The position numbers and the translations under genes were made by a program. Below, piece by piece: positions 40,173 to 51,745 of a stretch of 64,000 nucleotides of DNA. This DNA comes from Buxus sempervirens. Taxonomy: Eukaryota; Streptophyta; Magnoliopsida; Buxales; Buxaceae. Below the pieces are notes generated by a model that was not told where the DNA came from, searched no databases, and saw only the letters and a list, made by a program, of their open reading frames with translations. The number at the start of each line of letters is the position of its first letter. Position 1 is the first letter of the stretch. Location: positions 310,001 through 374,000 of the forward strand of contig OX387184.1 in the NCBI GenBank assembly GCA_947561395.2, given 5' to 3'.

Positions 40173-41034
40173 AAAGTCGTAACTCGTAAGAGACATGGTA
40201 AGGGTTTGAAGTGCGCAATCTGGACTTCTTTCAACAAGATGCATGGTCAGTGTTTTCAGTCTCGGCCGCAGGCGTGTTACTAAAAAATCGTTTTTTTCAA
40301 CTGTCGAAACGAATCAATACAAAAAATTGATTTTGAAAAAATCGACCGATTTTTTCGGTGTGCGAACGAAAAATTGACGACGTGCTGAGCGAAATGGACC
40401 GAAACTCACAAAAAATTGATTTTTTGCAATAAAAAGGAAAAAAATTGATTTTTTCAAATTTTATTAGTGCTTTTTTGGTAGCGTGCCGCAGAAAAATCGA
40501 CAGAATAAAAAAATTCAATTTTTTCCTAACTTTTTGCTTTTTTTTACTTTTCTGGCGTGCCGTTTTTTCCAATGGGCAACACACCCATCAGCACCGATAT
40601 TGTAATCCTTGGTCATGGTGCGTATCTACGCCATCACCCCATCCATCTTCAAATTTCAATTAATTAATTAGTCTGGAATTAGTTACTACTGCTACTACTA
40701 CAACCAGAACTAGTTAGCTGCAGACTCCACCTTGAACCAGTTTAAGTTTTCCTAATTAATTGATTAAGTGTGTAAATCTATATTAAGAGTGTCCCCAAAG
40801 GGTTGACGTTGCAGCCACTCATGAATGTAACCTTACTCTCAAAAATTAAATTAAATGCCGCAATCCGCGGGGAAGAAGAGCCTTGCTTTTCTCGTCCGTT
40901 ACTTGTTGCTCAAAAACCGCCATTTTTCCGAGTCCTCCTGACAAGTGAGAAACAGACCATCACCAAATTAATATAAAAACATACTTTTGACGTACCATTT
41001 GGAACATCTCTTAATTTCTAGCGTCTTCTTCTCC
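40173..41034. other. Intergenic, low-complexity patch
   Basis: About 40270-40570 is full of AAAAAATTGATTTTTT-like words in both orientations, self-complementary and of unknown origin. The rest has no gene. Confidence 0.4.
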
Positions 41035-41489
41035 GCGCCGATCCTCTGTGAAGCAACACATCGTCTGTGAAGCGCAATCCAACAGACCAGAATAAGCGAA
41101 GAGTAGTAGCGTAATTTTGAACGAAACGCTTAAAAAACTATTAAAATTCTCCTCGGCTTTGTCCTCGGCAATCTCCTCGTCTCGATGAAAACGTGCGAAA
41201 CATTTTATTTAATTTAGGATCCTCTCCACGTCCGCACCTTACCTGACATTTCTGGACCTTCTTCGTCTTCGTCATCCTCATCGCATACGAAAAGGACAGG
41301 ATCATACTCCATTTGCTTCACAGAGGTTTCCCTTTCTTACAAATGCGCATGCCCACTTGACGAAAGAAAGAGACCACCACCATCACAAGAACTTCATAAG
41401 CGAGGGACCACCACGACAGCCACCAGCCTCATTGAAAGACGACTGTAAGCCCTAATTTAATTTTATAATATAATGACCAAATGTATACA

Positions 41490-41925
41490 TAAGGAGCCAT
41501 GGGTACCAGGCGAAATAAGCCAAAGGTGCTGCTCCAAATAACGATGGGTACCTGCCGAGTTGAGCTTTAGGTACGCCCGAAGAGCTCCCCAAAAAACATT
41601 TTCGTAGTCAACAAATAAACCTATGGTACCCTCCAAATAAGCATTAGCTACATCCCCATTTAATTCACAGGCACCCCCAAATAAAGCGTAGGTACCCCCA
41701 GTTAAATAACCCATAAATACGCCCTACAAATCAGATTAAGGTACCCCACTCTAAGCCCAAGGTACCGCATATAAGCCTAAGGTAGCTCCCATATAAACCT
41801 AAGGTACCCCATGGTAAGCCAAACCCGCTTACCAAAATTAGCCTAAGGTACCCCCTAAACCTACAGTACCCACAATATAAGCCCAAGGTATCCCCAATAT
41901 AAGGCTAAGGTACTTCCTGAAATCG
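41490..41925. repeat. Array A: AAGGTACCCC-type degenerate repeats
   Basis: About a dozen degenerate units of roughly 20-25 bp around ATAAGCCTAAGGTACCCC. Spacing varies and the unit is imperfect (GGTACG, GGTATC and GGTAGC variants), so this is an old array. Confidence 0.8.
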
Positions 41926-42119
41926 TGATTCGGCGATTTGTCCTTAGATCTAATCGCTACGAAACAGAGACAATGTTTCACTGCTTACAGTTAATCGCAA
42001 ATCCACGATTAGTCGTTTGATTAATCGCCGCACCTAATCGCCAGGTCACGATTAATCCTGTACTTAATCATGATGAAAATCTTGGGAAGTAAGGCTTAGA
42101 TTCCTCTCCCCTCCCCAAT

Positions 42120-42425
42120 TAATTCATAATTGGTGGGTTACCCAAGGCTTATGGGGTTGGTACCTAAGGCTCACTTGTTTGTACCAAGGCATTTTTGGGG
42201 TGTACCTAGAACATTTTTGGGGGGGGGGGATATTTGGGGATAACCAAGGCTTATTTGTGGGGTACGAAAGCCTTATTTTGTTGGGGGTACCTAAGGCTTA
42301 ATTGGGTTTTGGTAAGTCAATTTGTAGGTGTAGGTAAACCAATTTAGGGGGTTTATTTGTGGGTACCCAATTCTTATTTGTGGGGTACAAAATGCATATT
42401 TGTGGGGTACGTAAGGCGTATTTCA
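42120..42425. repeat. Array B: inverted-orientation GGGGTACCTAAGGC repeats
   Basis: Units resemble GGGGTACCTAAGGCTTATTT, the inverse of the array A unit. A G-run of nine or ten lies near 42221-42229. Confidence 0.8.
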
Positions 42426-43129
42426 ATTTACATTTTGATTTTATAGATAACACATGTAAATAGTCACATTGCAAAGTTTTTTTTATCAATTTGTGTATTT
42501 ATTTGTAGATAAATGGCACCAAGCGGGGAAGGAGTTCACAATAGATGTACTTCTCAACTTAATTGCTTACTTCCACTTGTAGAAATGACTTGCTCCATTT
42601 GACCCTACAACATAAAACAGATATTCCACTTAGAATATCATACTAATAACAATATATAGTACCCATGAATATCACAGGATAACCATTCTCTTCAACCATG
42701 TGCCAAGTTGGTGTATTTTGAGAGCTTATTACAAAACTTGAGTACGTCGAAATAATTTCTTAGTACCTAGACACATGGTACCTACAAATTATTTTTACGG
42801 TACGCCAAGGGTACGAAGGTGGTACATAAGTTTTGGACTTTCTTCATTCCCATAGGTTTGGTTAAAATAAGATAGAATATACTGGCAAAAAATAAAATAA
42901 AAAAAAAGACAAAACATGTCCGCGCAATTAGCCCAGAGATTAATCGTGAGATCCGCGATTAGAATTTTAAGACACGGATTTTCCACGATTAGCATCCACG
43001 ACTAATTGCCCAGTCGAGATTAGGTTTCGCAATTAATCGCGACCATCCCGATTAAATTTCCAGAGAACATAAAGTCTCTGTTTCATCACGATTAAATCCC
43101 AGGATTAATCGGTGCCAAGCGATTTGGGA

Positions 43130-43640
43130 TACCTACGAAAATTTCTTGGGTACCTATGCCTTATTTTGGGGATACCTAACGATTAATTGGGGGCACCTAG
43201 GGCATTATTGGCGGTTTTTTGGTGGGTACCTACAGGTTCTTATGGTGTGTACCTAAGGCTTAATTGTGGTGAACCTCACATTTATTCAGTGGGTACCTAA
43301 GGCTTGTTCGGGGGTGGTAATGGCTTATTTGAAAACTGTTTATTTCTGGGTGTACCTAAGGTTATTTTGGGGGTGCTTCATTGTTCATTTCGGGGGTACC
43401 GAATTCTTATTTGACTAGCCTTTTTGTGTGGGTAATGAGTGCTTAATGGGGTTACCCAAGGCTTATTTGAGAGCGTTTTTTTTACAAGTACCTAAGGGTT
43501 GTCCTCGGGTGTACTTATGGCTAAATATGCGTGTACCTGAAGATTAACGTGTACCTTAAGCTTAATTGGGGCTACCTACGACTTAAGTACACCCAACATG
43601 CGGCTTACTTCGGTAGGTACCTATTACTTAATTGGTTGAA
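43130..43640. repeat. Array C: inverted-orientation GGGGTACCTAAGGC repeats
   Basis: Same unit and orientation as array B (GGGTACCTAAGGCTTAATTG and variants), opposite to array A, so arrays A and C mirror each other across the element. Confidence 0.8.
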
Positions 43641-44257
43641 TCATAATTACAAATTTATTATCTCCCTTTACTTCTGATTTTTTTTTAGTACCCCAGGTGT
43701 ATCATTGAGGATACCACATGGTACCCTGTCGATGTGTGGCGGCACAGCATTGTTCGCCCGACCATCATTTGAATTTATTTATGGTTCCACCATCTTCAAG
43801 GGTTGACATTAATGGAAAAAGCCAAAAATCTGTTTATGTACCTGGTTTAGATTGGTTGTTGGAGTCTTAAATAGAAACAAATAATGGTGGAGTGAGTGGT
43901 GGTCCCTTCTTCTTTAACACTTGGAAGTGGAACTGTGGTAGCTGCCTTCCTTTTCTTCGAACTGAGAGTAAAGACAGCATCTTTCCCGCCAATGTCGGAG
44001 TAAACACAGAAATGTCTGAGTAAGAACAGAGAAAGTTCGAACGTGGACAAGATTATAAGTTAAATAATATAAATGTTTCACGCATTTTTGTCTTGCCGAG
44101 GAGAGAGCCGAGTAGAATTTTAATACTTTTTAAGTATTGCGCTCAAAATTACTATTATAACCTTTGCTTATTCTGGTCCATTGGATTGTGCTTCACAGAC
44201 GATGTTTTTACTTCATAGAGGATGCGCTTCACAGAGGATCCGAGCGCCTTCTTCTCC

Positions 44258-45237
44258 TGCAAAGAAGCCTAGTTTTTAGGCATTGAAGAATGTCAAAAAT
44301 CGAATTGGATGCTTGATGCTTTTTCCGTGACCGTGAGTCATGAAGTGGTAATAGTTGTTTAAATGGGTTAATTTGTCTACTCCAACAGACAACAGTCCAA
44401 CTCCAAGGGGCCGGCAACCGAGAGGACATGTGTAAAGGAATTGCCTCACACATGTCTTGGACCTCTGCCAATTTCAAACATCACTTACTTTAATTTGTTT
44501 CTTCGGTTTTTTTTTCTTTTTAAAAAAAAATCTATGGTAAGAAGAAAAAAGAGAGGATAATTAATCTGCGCATCATGAGAGATAATCGATGGAGAGAAGT
44601 CACTTAATTAGATGCAAGTCTAGTAGTGAGAGTCATGAGTAGTTTAATAACTACTTTATCAAGTATGTTTGTTGACGATAAAAAAACTCATCATTTTCGA
44701 TCGGTGCAAAAGATTTATTAAAACAATTACCTACTCAAATGAAATGCCTCTTTGATGTGTGCTTAATTCCACTGGTGATGATGACCATCATCATTATATT
44801 ATATTTATGACACCAATCCAACAAACAAACAGTAACTAGGAGTTCATAAGCAGTAAGCACCGGGCACCCCAATGACAATGATCTTCTCATTTACTAGCTA
44901 CTACTCCCTTGGTCCTGGTGGTTATGGTATGAGGAGAATATATTGTTGTAATCATTTTCCTTATGAATTTCCCATCCCTGCCTCGGTAAAAGGATAATTA
45001 AGCCATTCCCATTCCTCCATCCAACCCCACCCACCCTCCTCTTGTTATCCTAAAATGACGGTTTGAAATGATTATTCACCACATGACAAGCCTCTCATTA
45101 ATTATATTCCACTTCCCTTTCATCATTATCTCTCACTTAATAACGCAACTTCTTTAAACCATCTCCATCTGCTTTGTTTTATCAAACTCAATCCACGTGG
45201 TGGACTTGCATTGATCCATCAACACCGCCTCCCCATT
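44258..45237. other. Intergenic, no gene seen
   Basis: AT-rich; no convincing frame or paired repeat. Confidence 0.4.
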
Positions 45238-45240
45238 TAA

Positions 45241-46503
45241 TTTCCGTTTGGTAACATTTTTTTTTTTTAAACAATTTCAAAACCAAAAACTTTTCAATTT
45301 GTGTTCATGTATTTGAAATCAATTGAAAAGAAACCCGTTTGGTAAAAATTAAGTCCAAACCAATTACAACTTTAAAAATTACTAAAAATATATTTGGTAA
45401 TTAATTAAGAACTCATTTTGCTTATATTACCTTATATAATATGATCCATAAAACCTAGGCATACCAATGTTTCAGTTTTGAGAAAAACCAAAACCAAAAC
45501 GAAATACATATTTTTTTTCTTACATTTAGAATACTTTTTATTTTTTGTTTTTCTTAAAATTTGATTAACTAAAACTAGTATTTTAAAAATAAATAAAAGA
45601 GAAAATATTTATCAACGTTTTTGGATCTCTAATTCTTTTATATTTTGAATATATAAGAATAAAAGTAAAAATAAAGTACTTTAAGTCAATTTATAAACAA
45701 ATATAAAATAAATTAAAAAAAATGTCTACACTCTTAGACGAGAGGCTCTCTTCCCAACTTCTTCACTATGACGAAACATAAGAGGCGGAGAACGAAAAAA
45801 AGTGTACCCCTCAAGCCCTCCTCCTATCTCTCTCTCTTCCCCCTTCCCGCCTCGTTGGATCTCACGCTCTCATGGTGGTTTTACATGATAAGGCAATGAA
45901 TCTATCAAACGAAGGGAAGTGGAGCTCTTCGTAACTCGCCATCAGCTTCGCCCTTTTTCTAGGGTTTCTTCTGAGGTCGAGAATCTCCTTAATCTTCAAG
46001 CTCCAATCCCGCAGTACAAGCCTTTCTTTGAAACTCTTTTAGGTTGAAGAACGGGCTGAGGCAGTGTAGTCCGGGAGTAAGGAGGACTAGAAGGCAAATG
46101 CTCGAGTAGTGAAGATCTTCTCGGGTCACGGAAACGTATGGTAGCGAGAGGAGACGAACCTTTTGCAGCAGGTGGAGGCTTTGGCCGAGGAAATCACACG
46201 TGAAGGGGTGGGATCAGCTTGGTTCTAAGGGAAGAAGACGACTCCATTGCCAGAGTTCCGGAGCTCGGGGCCGATTCTGTCGAAGAGATAAAAATAAAAA
46301 GAATTACAAGAATGCCATTGAAAACGAGAGAAATAGAATTCACCGATTTTAAAAACTCAAATTTTTAGTTTTTAAAAACCGACCTGTTTTTCAATCGTAT
46401 GTTTATAAACACAATTCGAAAACGACCAAACCAAACACGATTTTGTATTTCTTATTTTTGAAAACGGTAAAGTCCAATCTGAAAACGTTACCAAACAGCC
46501 TCC
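45241..46503. mobile_element. TAA-flanked transposon, PIF/Harbinger-like
   Basis: Left end CCGTTTGGTAACATTTTT and the inverted right end GGAGGCTGTTTGGTAACGTT share the GTTTGGTAACxTTTT core, and TAA flanks both ends. Subterminal DNA is rich in TTTTTAAAAAC. The middle (about 45760-46280) is more GC-rich and gene-like but has no recognisable transposase. The class is inferred from the 3-bp TAA duplication; the left TIR is imperfect. Confidence 0.55.
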
Positions 46504-46759
46504 TAATTTGTATTAATGGACACGGTGGGCTATGACGAATCTGATAAATGCTGGCTCTTCTCTTGCTTTTGGCGCGCGACTTCATGATCTCCGTTATTTT
46601 AGATCGGGACCTTTTAGCTCAAGTGTCGCGAAAACCCTCTATTCATCTAACTATTTTCAATTTTTTATCAATGCAGATAAATTAGCAACTTATAATTGAA
46701 AGAACCAATCAAGAGAAGAATAGGAAGAAGGAGAAAGTGTGTTAGATGGACTCTGACTA

Positions 46760-47140
46760 GTGAGAAATATGCTAGAAGTCAATGTTGATGGAGCTGCTAG
46801 AAGAGCACCAAGTCCTACATCTTGTAGTGCAATTTGCCGTGATAATAATGGTTGTTTTGTTGCTGTTATTGCATCTTATATAGGAGTTTCTAAATCCTTG
46901 GTTGCTGAAGCATATGGTCTCATTGAAGCTAGGGCTCAAGTTGGCTAAGGCATTAGGAACTAAAAATATTGAAGTGGAAAGTGATTTAAGCTGCATTTGC
47001 AGTCTAATGTATCTGAAATTGAAGTTCTATCATTGAGTATTGCAGATTTGATACAAGAGTCCAAGCACATGAATTTATCTTTTGAATTCATTTCTTTTTG
47101 TCATATATATAGGAAAGCCAATAAGGCTGCCGATAGGCAT
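46760..47140 (+). mobile_element. LINE RNase H domain remnant
   Basis: Reads VNVDGAARRAPSPTSCSAICRDNNG, then ISLVAEAYG-like residues, with later pieces (FEFISFCHIYRKANKAADR) in other frames. This is the RNase H-like domain at the end of plant LINE ORF2. It is broken by stops and frameshifts after about 46945. Catalytic Asp is kept in the first piece. Confidence 0.8.
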
Positions 47141-47199
47141 AGATAACTTTTCTTGTTGCTTGTTTAAGACTGGTCCCTTGTTCTTAAAGAATATTGTTA

Positions 47200-48182
47200 G
47201 AGCATTAGCAGCAGCTTCCCTATTCAAATTCCATATTTTAAGAGATTTGGTTCATTTTTCTATTTTAGGGACTGTCATTTCAACAACCCACTACATTAGA
47301 TTCCCTATTATTTCTCCCTATACCGAAAGAATGCAACCTGATAATCTACAAAATGAAGAACATCTACCAACGATGGATTACTGGCAGAATATCGATGGAT
47401 TCGAGCAGAAAGAAACCTGGAATTTTTCCTGCAAAAGACCCACACACAACTCAATCAAAGATCTCATAAATCTCAAGATTGACCGAGAACCACAATCCTA
47501 ATCTCTCCAGTGGGTCTCCTCTACAAAAACCCAAGAACTCTCTTATAATCAAATCAGAAAAATCCAAGAAATTAGCCACCAAAAACCCATTTCCAATCAT
47601 TTCTCCCCATCACAAGATTTAAGGAAGTTTGTTGTTGCCAAGAAGAACGCAAAAACAGTTGCGCGGAGTATCGCTTGTAAATGCCAAGAGAAGATGGGGA
47701 TTAGTCTCCAGAAGTGCCATGTGTTGCTTATGAAAACCTTCATGCATGTCAAGAAGAGTTCTTCAGGAGCCGGAGCAGTATCCCCAAACCTGGTTCGCTC
47801 AAAGTGGAGGGTCACTGGAGTTGAAGCCGTTATTGAAGATCACCAGTCACCGGAGGTTGCTAAAATTCATTAGAAGAGAGGGACACAGTCACTGGAGCAA
47901 GAGAAGATGAAGAGATAACAGTGAAATGAGGAAGAAAAGGGGTGTCGGCTGCTAGGGCGTCGCTCCTCCTTTGAAAGAGAGAGGAGAGAACGCATGTCTT
48001 TTTCGTGTTTAGGGAGCTATAGTGCTTCCTCATATTTGAGGAAGCACTGTAGCACATTCTAAAATTTTGGGGAATAAAATAAGTATAGGGAAACTGGTGT
48101 GAGTAATGTTTTGTCAAAATCTTTATTTGATTTCTCTATTTTAAGGAAAAAGAGGTGAATAGGGAAACTGCTGCTGGTGCTC
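47200..48182. mobile_element. TTA-flanked transposon with GAGCAxxAGCAGCAG termini
   Basis: 983 bp. Left terminus GAGCATTAGCAGCAGCTTCC and inverted right terminus GAGCACCAGCAGCAGTTTCC continue as matched TIRs (CCTATTCA). TTA lies directly outside both ends (47197-47199 and 48183-48185), which suggests PIF/Harbinger type. The interior has no recognisable transposase; open pieces such as VAKKNAKTVARSIA (about 47630) may be captured host sequence. Confidence 0.7.
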
Positions 48183-48283
48183 TTAGGGAGCACTTTTTTT
48201 GTTGTACACGTTTAAGTCTTGTTTAATATTATATTTATCCATATAAAAAAAAAAGAAGCTCAAGTGGAGCGAGTGTTTCGCCA

Positions 48284-48492
48284 GGGCTGGAATCGTCTGC
48301 CGCATTAATCGTCTACCGCATGAAAATGCGGCAGACGATACCGCCCAAATTTGAACCGTGAGATGGCTCCATCTCACGGTTCACATTTTTCAAAAAAATT
48401 TTTGTGAAAAAAAAAAAAAAAACGAATACTTTTTTTTTGGTGAGGGGGCGGTATCGTCCGCCGCATGCATATGCGGTAGACGATATCATCCC
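48284..48492. mobile_element. Small MULE-like MITE, 209 bp, nested palindromes
   Basis: A perfect 9-bp duplication GTTTCGCCA (48275-48283 and 48493-48501) flanks the unit. TIRs share ATCGTCTxCCGCAT (left) and, inverted from the right, ATCGTCTACCGCAT. An inner arm GCAGACGATACCGCCC pairs with GGGCGGTATCGTCCGC, and the centre holds the perfect hairpin TGAACCGTGAGATGG / CCATCTCACGGTTCA. No coding capacity. Confidence 0.85.
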
Positions 48493-48501
48493 GTTTCGCC
48501 A

Positions 48502-49086
48502 TACCAACATTAATGGCTAAACCCTATGCAATCATCTCTTGCGACCAGAGAGAGGAGATACCCGTCACCGGTGACCCCACACCGTAACTGTCTCGGTCTC
48601 GGTCCCCACCCAAGACAACCGAACTTGCGGGCTGGATGGGCGACTCGGAAACTCGGGCGAATGAGTTCGAATAACCGCCTGTGACTGTGAGATTCAACTT
48701 CAGTGACCCATCAAGTAGTGGGACGGGGACCCAACTGTCAAGAAAAGTATCATATATGGAGCTCCATACATCATAAGCGAAGGAGCTGGGTTCTTCACGC
48801 TTTTTGCTTCAGCGCTACGAGTCACAGATGGAAGGTGGCATTTTGCCCATAGAAGCTTAGGCCGTTATCGGGCCTCCATCATAAAGTGCCTGACATTATA
48901 AATCAAGGCTCCGGCCTCTAAATATTCCGTGTAGACTACGTTCGGACTTGGACTATCAAATCAAACCCAGCCTTCCAGTCCAGGAGAATTTAGTTGGCCC
49001 GGTTGAGAAGCAAAAGACGAGGAATGATCTGACGGTGAGCAAGTCATCACATTCATTTTTGTTTCTTTCTCTCGAAATAACCTACG
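48502..49086. other. Intergenic, no gene seen
   Basis: Moderate GC, no coding frame or repeat recognised. Confidence 0.4.
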
Positions 49087-49545
49087 GTTGCTTAACGGGC
49101 CGGCCTGGCATGGTACGGGCATGATTAGCGCGTGACTGGCCCGTCACTGAAAACCCAGGCACAGCCCAGCCCGTGGCATGACTTGGGTTGGGCCATGCCA
49201 TGCCAAGCTCGACGGGCTAGTGGGCTGCATAATAAATGCATTAAAAATTTCAAAAAGCAAAAAAATAAATAAATAATAAAAAAATTCTAAAAAATAAGTT
49301 TATTATTTACATACATTTTTTACATATGTTGGGATATAAATTTCCCCAAAATTGTAGAAAAAAAAAAGGTAAAAAAAACCTCAAAACCCCATGCGGGATC
49401 AACATGCGGGATAGCACTATATGGCATGCTTAAAGTGTGCCATGTCGTCCTCGTGCTTCCCGGGCCATCATGTTTGGCACGCCGTGCCTTGACGTGCCAA
49501 ATACCTAATATCCCAGACACGACACGGCCCGACCCGATAAGCAAC
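49087..49545. mobile_element. Degenerate inverted-repeat element, GC-rich ends
   Basis: Left end GTTGCTTAACGGGCCGGCC and inverted right end GTTGCTTATCGGGTCGGGCC match well. Interior words such as GGCACGGC, CATGCCATGCC and GGGCCGG recur in inverted order around an AT-rich centre. I find no target duplication, so the class (hAT-like MITE is a guess) is open. Confidence 0.45.
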
Positions 49546-50166
49546 TTAAAATAACCAAAGTTGCCCTGAAGATAGCATTTCCCCTTCTTTGGGCTCTGCG
49601 TCTGCGTATGAACATCGATATTAAAAAAGAGAGAAATTGTCGAAACCCACACAAAACTCCTCAGATTTATTATTTTTATTCTTCTCTCGCATTCTCGTGC
49701 TCTCACAGTCACAGCATTTTCCTAACTCTCTCTTTTTGTCTATGCCATTGAAATTATCGATTTTTTTCTTTCTATAACTTTATTCTTGAATGTTGGGCAT
49801 GACACCTTTAGCTAAGGTGGGCCTCTTTCTTTGTCTGATCGTCCCATGTGGATTTTTGTTTTTTTTAGAAAGTCTCTCATGCCGATGCGTCGAACAGTTC
49901 ACAATTTCAAGCCGGCCTTCGTTCCCCATCTCGACGGTTTGATCTTTTAAGCCCATCCCTTTCGAGGGCATTTCGTCTCCTGCGACTCAGTGGTACCATT
50001 CATGATACGCTAACGGATTGGAAACACGCGTCCTTAATATTTGACGCTAACAGAAGGGACGTTAACGCCCATTTATGTTTTTTATTAATTTTTTTGTACC
50101 ATGTCATAAGACTAGAACCATTAATTTCTTCATTTTTAAAATCTAAAAAAGCCACTATTCATTCTT
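49546..50166. other. Intergenic, no gene seen
   Basis: No convincing frame, RNA gene or repeat. Confidence 0.4.
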
Positions 50167-50411
50167 GTGCCAAATAGGAGACATGTTTTCCTTCCTCCTG
50201 CTGCAAGCTGCTAAACATTCTCGCACCCCAGACCTCTGTTCTTCTTTGACAAACTAATCTCCAACAAACCCCATTACCAACAAATCAACAAGTGCCAAAT
50301 CCGAGACATGGTTTCCTTCCTCCTGCTACAAGCCGCTAAGCATTCTCACACCAGACCTCTGTTCTTCTTTGACAAACTAATCTCCAACAAACCCTATTAC
50401 CAACAAATCAA
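50167..50411. repeat. Tandem duplication, about 125 bp x 2
   Basis: 50167-50291 is repeated at 50292-50411 with roughly ten differences (both contain CTTCTTTGACAAACTAATCT and TACCAACAAATCAA). Both copies are open for a short peptide, but no protein is recognised. Confidence 0.85.
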
Positions 50412-51137
50412 AAATTTAAAGCCTATTCATTTTTTTATTTTTCAGGCTACGAAAATCATAAGCCTTTCTCGCATGTGCTTTGTGATTCTTCTTCGTTTGT
50501 GTGGCTGACTGGGGCCTGTTCAGTTCTAAATGATCCGCCTACAAGATTTTCCCCCACCCTTGCCCCTAAATCCCAGGTTCAAACCCTTGCACTCCCTACC
50601 CTTGTCCCTGATCCCTCCCCTGTCCTTCCCCTCTCGACATCACCCCATCCACACTCCCACCTTTTTCACTCCCCCCCAATCAGTAGAACATTGTCTTGCA
50701 ATAAGAATCCAATTCAAATGAAAAAAGGAAAAATATCTATGCACCCAAACAATAGAAAATTTTCCCGGAATAAGAATCCAATTCAAATGGGAAAGGAAAA
50801 TCCAGGCACCTTCGGTCCTTAACGATGGATATAAAATTTCAAGAAACATGCCATTTATGTCTTCATACAATTGATACCTTACACAGCTATATAAACTAGG
50901 GGGAGCAGGAGTCTGATTTCTGTTGGAAACAGGCGTCTGCCACTAGCTTGTAAGTTAATGATCTTTGCAACAAAAAAATCTCCAGATCATTCATCGCTTG
51001 TGTCGCCACTTCTATTGGAGAGATTTAGTTGCGGAAGAAGAACAAAGAAAGGAGGTCTGGTTGTCGCAAAAGAAGAAAGAGACGAATTCACATGCCAGTA
51101 AGAATCGAGGAGAACCGGAGAAGAGGGTTTTTTTTTA
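50412..51137. other. Intergenic, minor repeats
   Basis: AATAAGAATCCAATTCAAAT occurs twice (about 50700 and 50770). No gene recognised. Confidence 0.45.
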
Positions 51138-51745
51138 TTGGTTTCCGAAAGCTACCGAAGAAACGAAAAAAATCAGTAATGATGGCACTGTCTGACACCA
51201 TCTTTTAAAAGAAAGAAAACAATAAAAAAAGAAAACGAAAATTAGAGAAGGACATTTTTTGGTTTTCAAAAACTACGCAAGAAACGAAAAAAATCAATAA
51301 TGATGGCATTGTATAATACTATATTTTGAATGAAAGAAAATAATAGAAAAAGGGTAAATTACATTTACCTCCCTTGAGGTATGACATAATTACACTTACC
51401 TTTCTTGGGGTTTCTGATATAACACTGTCACCCCTTGACGTTATGTATGGGTCACACTAACACCTCTCACTACATTTTCCGTATTAAAAAATAAATAACT
51501 TTTGAATGTATGACTAAAAATTAATTTTAAAAAATAAATAACTAACTAAATTAATTTTTAGTCATATATTTAAAAGTTATTTATTTTTTAATACGAAAAA
51601 TTGTAATGAAGGGTGTTAGTGTAACTCACACATAAACATCAAGAGGTGATAGTGCTATATCAGAAACCCCAAAAGAAGTAAATGTAATTATGTCATACCT
51701 CAAGGGAGGTAAGTGTAATTTATCCAAACGAAAATTAGAAACGAT
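51138..51745. repeat. Tandem duplication (121-bp period), second copy split by a MITE
   Basis: Unit 1 is 51138-51258. Unit 2 starts at 51259 with TTGGTTTTC and AAGAAACGAAAAAAATCA, is interrupted at 51351 by a foldback MITE, and resumes at 51726 with AAACGAAAATTAGAAACG. Unit 1 therefore shows what the empty site looked like. Confidence 0.75.
51352..51725. mobile_element. Foldback MITE, 374 bp
   Basis: Near-perfect palindrome: the left arm GGGTAAATTACATTTACCTC (51352 onward) pairs with the inverse of the right arm GGATAAATTACACTTACCTC ending at 51725. Arms are about 170 bp each around a short AT centre. No coding capacity. A long hairpin transcript would be a small-RNA precursor candidate. Confidence 0.85.

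Larger units (their letters stand above)
41035..44247. mobile_element. Long-TIR Mutator-like foldback element with GGTACC arrays
   Basis: 3213 bp bounded by a perfect 10-bp duplication CTTCTTCTCC (41025-41034 and 44248-44257). The ends are long inverted repeats: the left arm from 41035 (GCGCCGATCCTCTGTGAAGC) matches the inverse of the right end (GCGCTCGGATCCTCTGTGAA) at roughly 80% over about 220 bp, with scattered matches further in. TIR length and duplication size fit Mutator-like elements. I see no transposase, so it is non-autonomous. The interior has inner repeats in mirror order: array A (41490-41925), an ATTAATCG-rich block (41926-42075), array B (42120-42425), a unique centre (42430-42900), a second ATTAATCG block (42918-43125) and array C (43130-43640). 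Both ATTAATCG blocks also carry an inverted AAACAGAGAC piece. About 40 GTAC words fall in 2.4 kb. Confidence 0.85.

Noticed and set aside
41463..41714. 83-codon minus-strand frame in array A
   Set aside because: It is a reading through degenerate GGTACC repeats; no conserved residues and no splice support.
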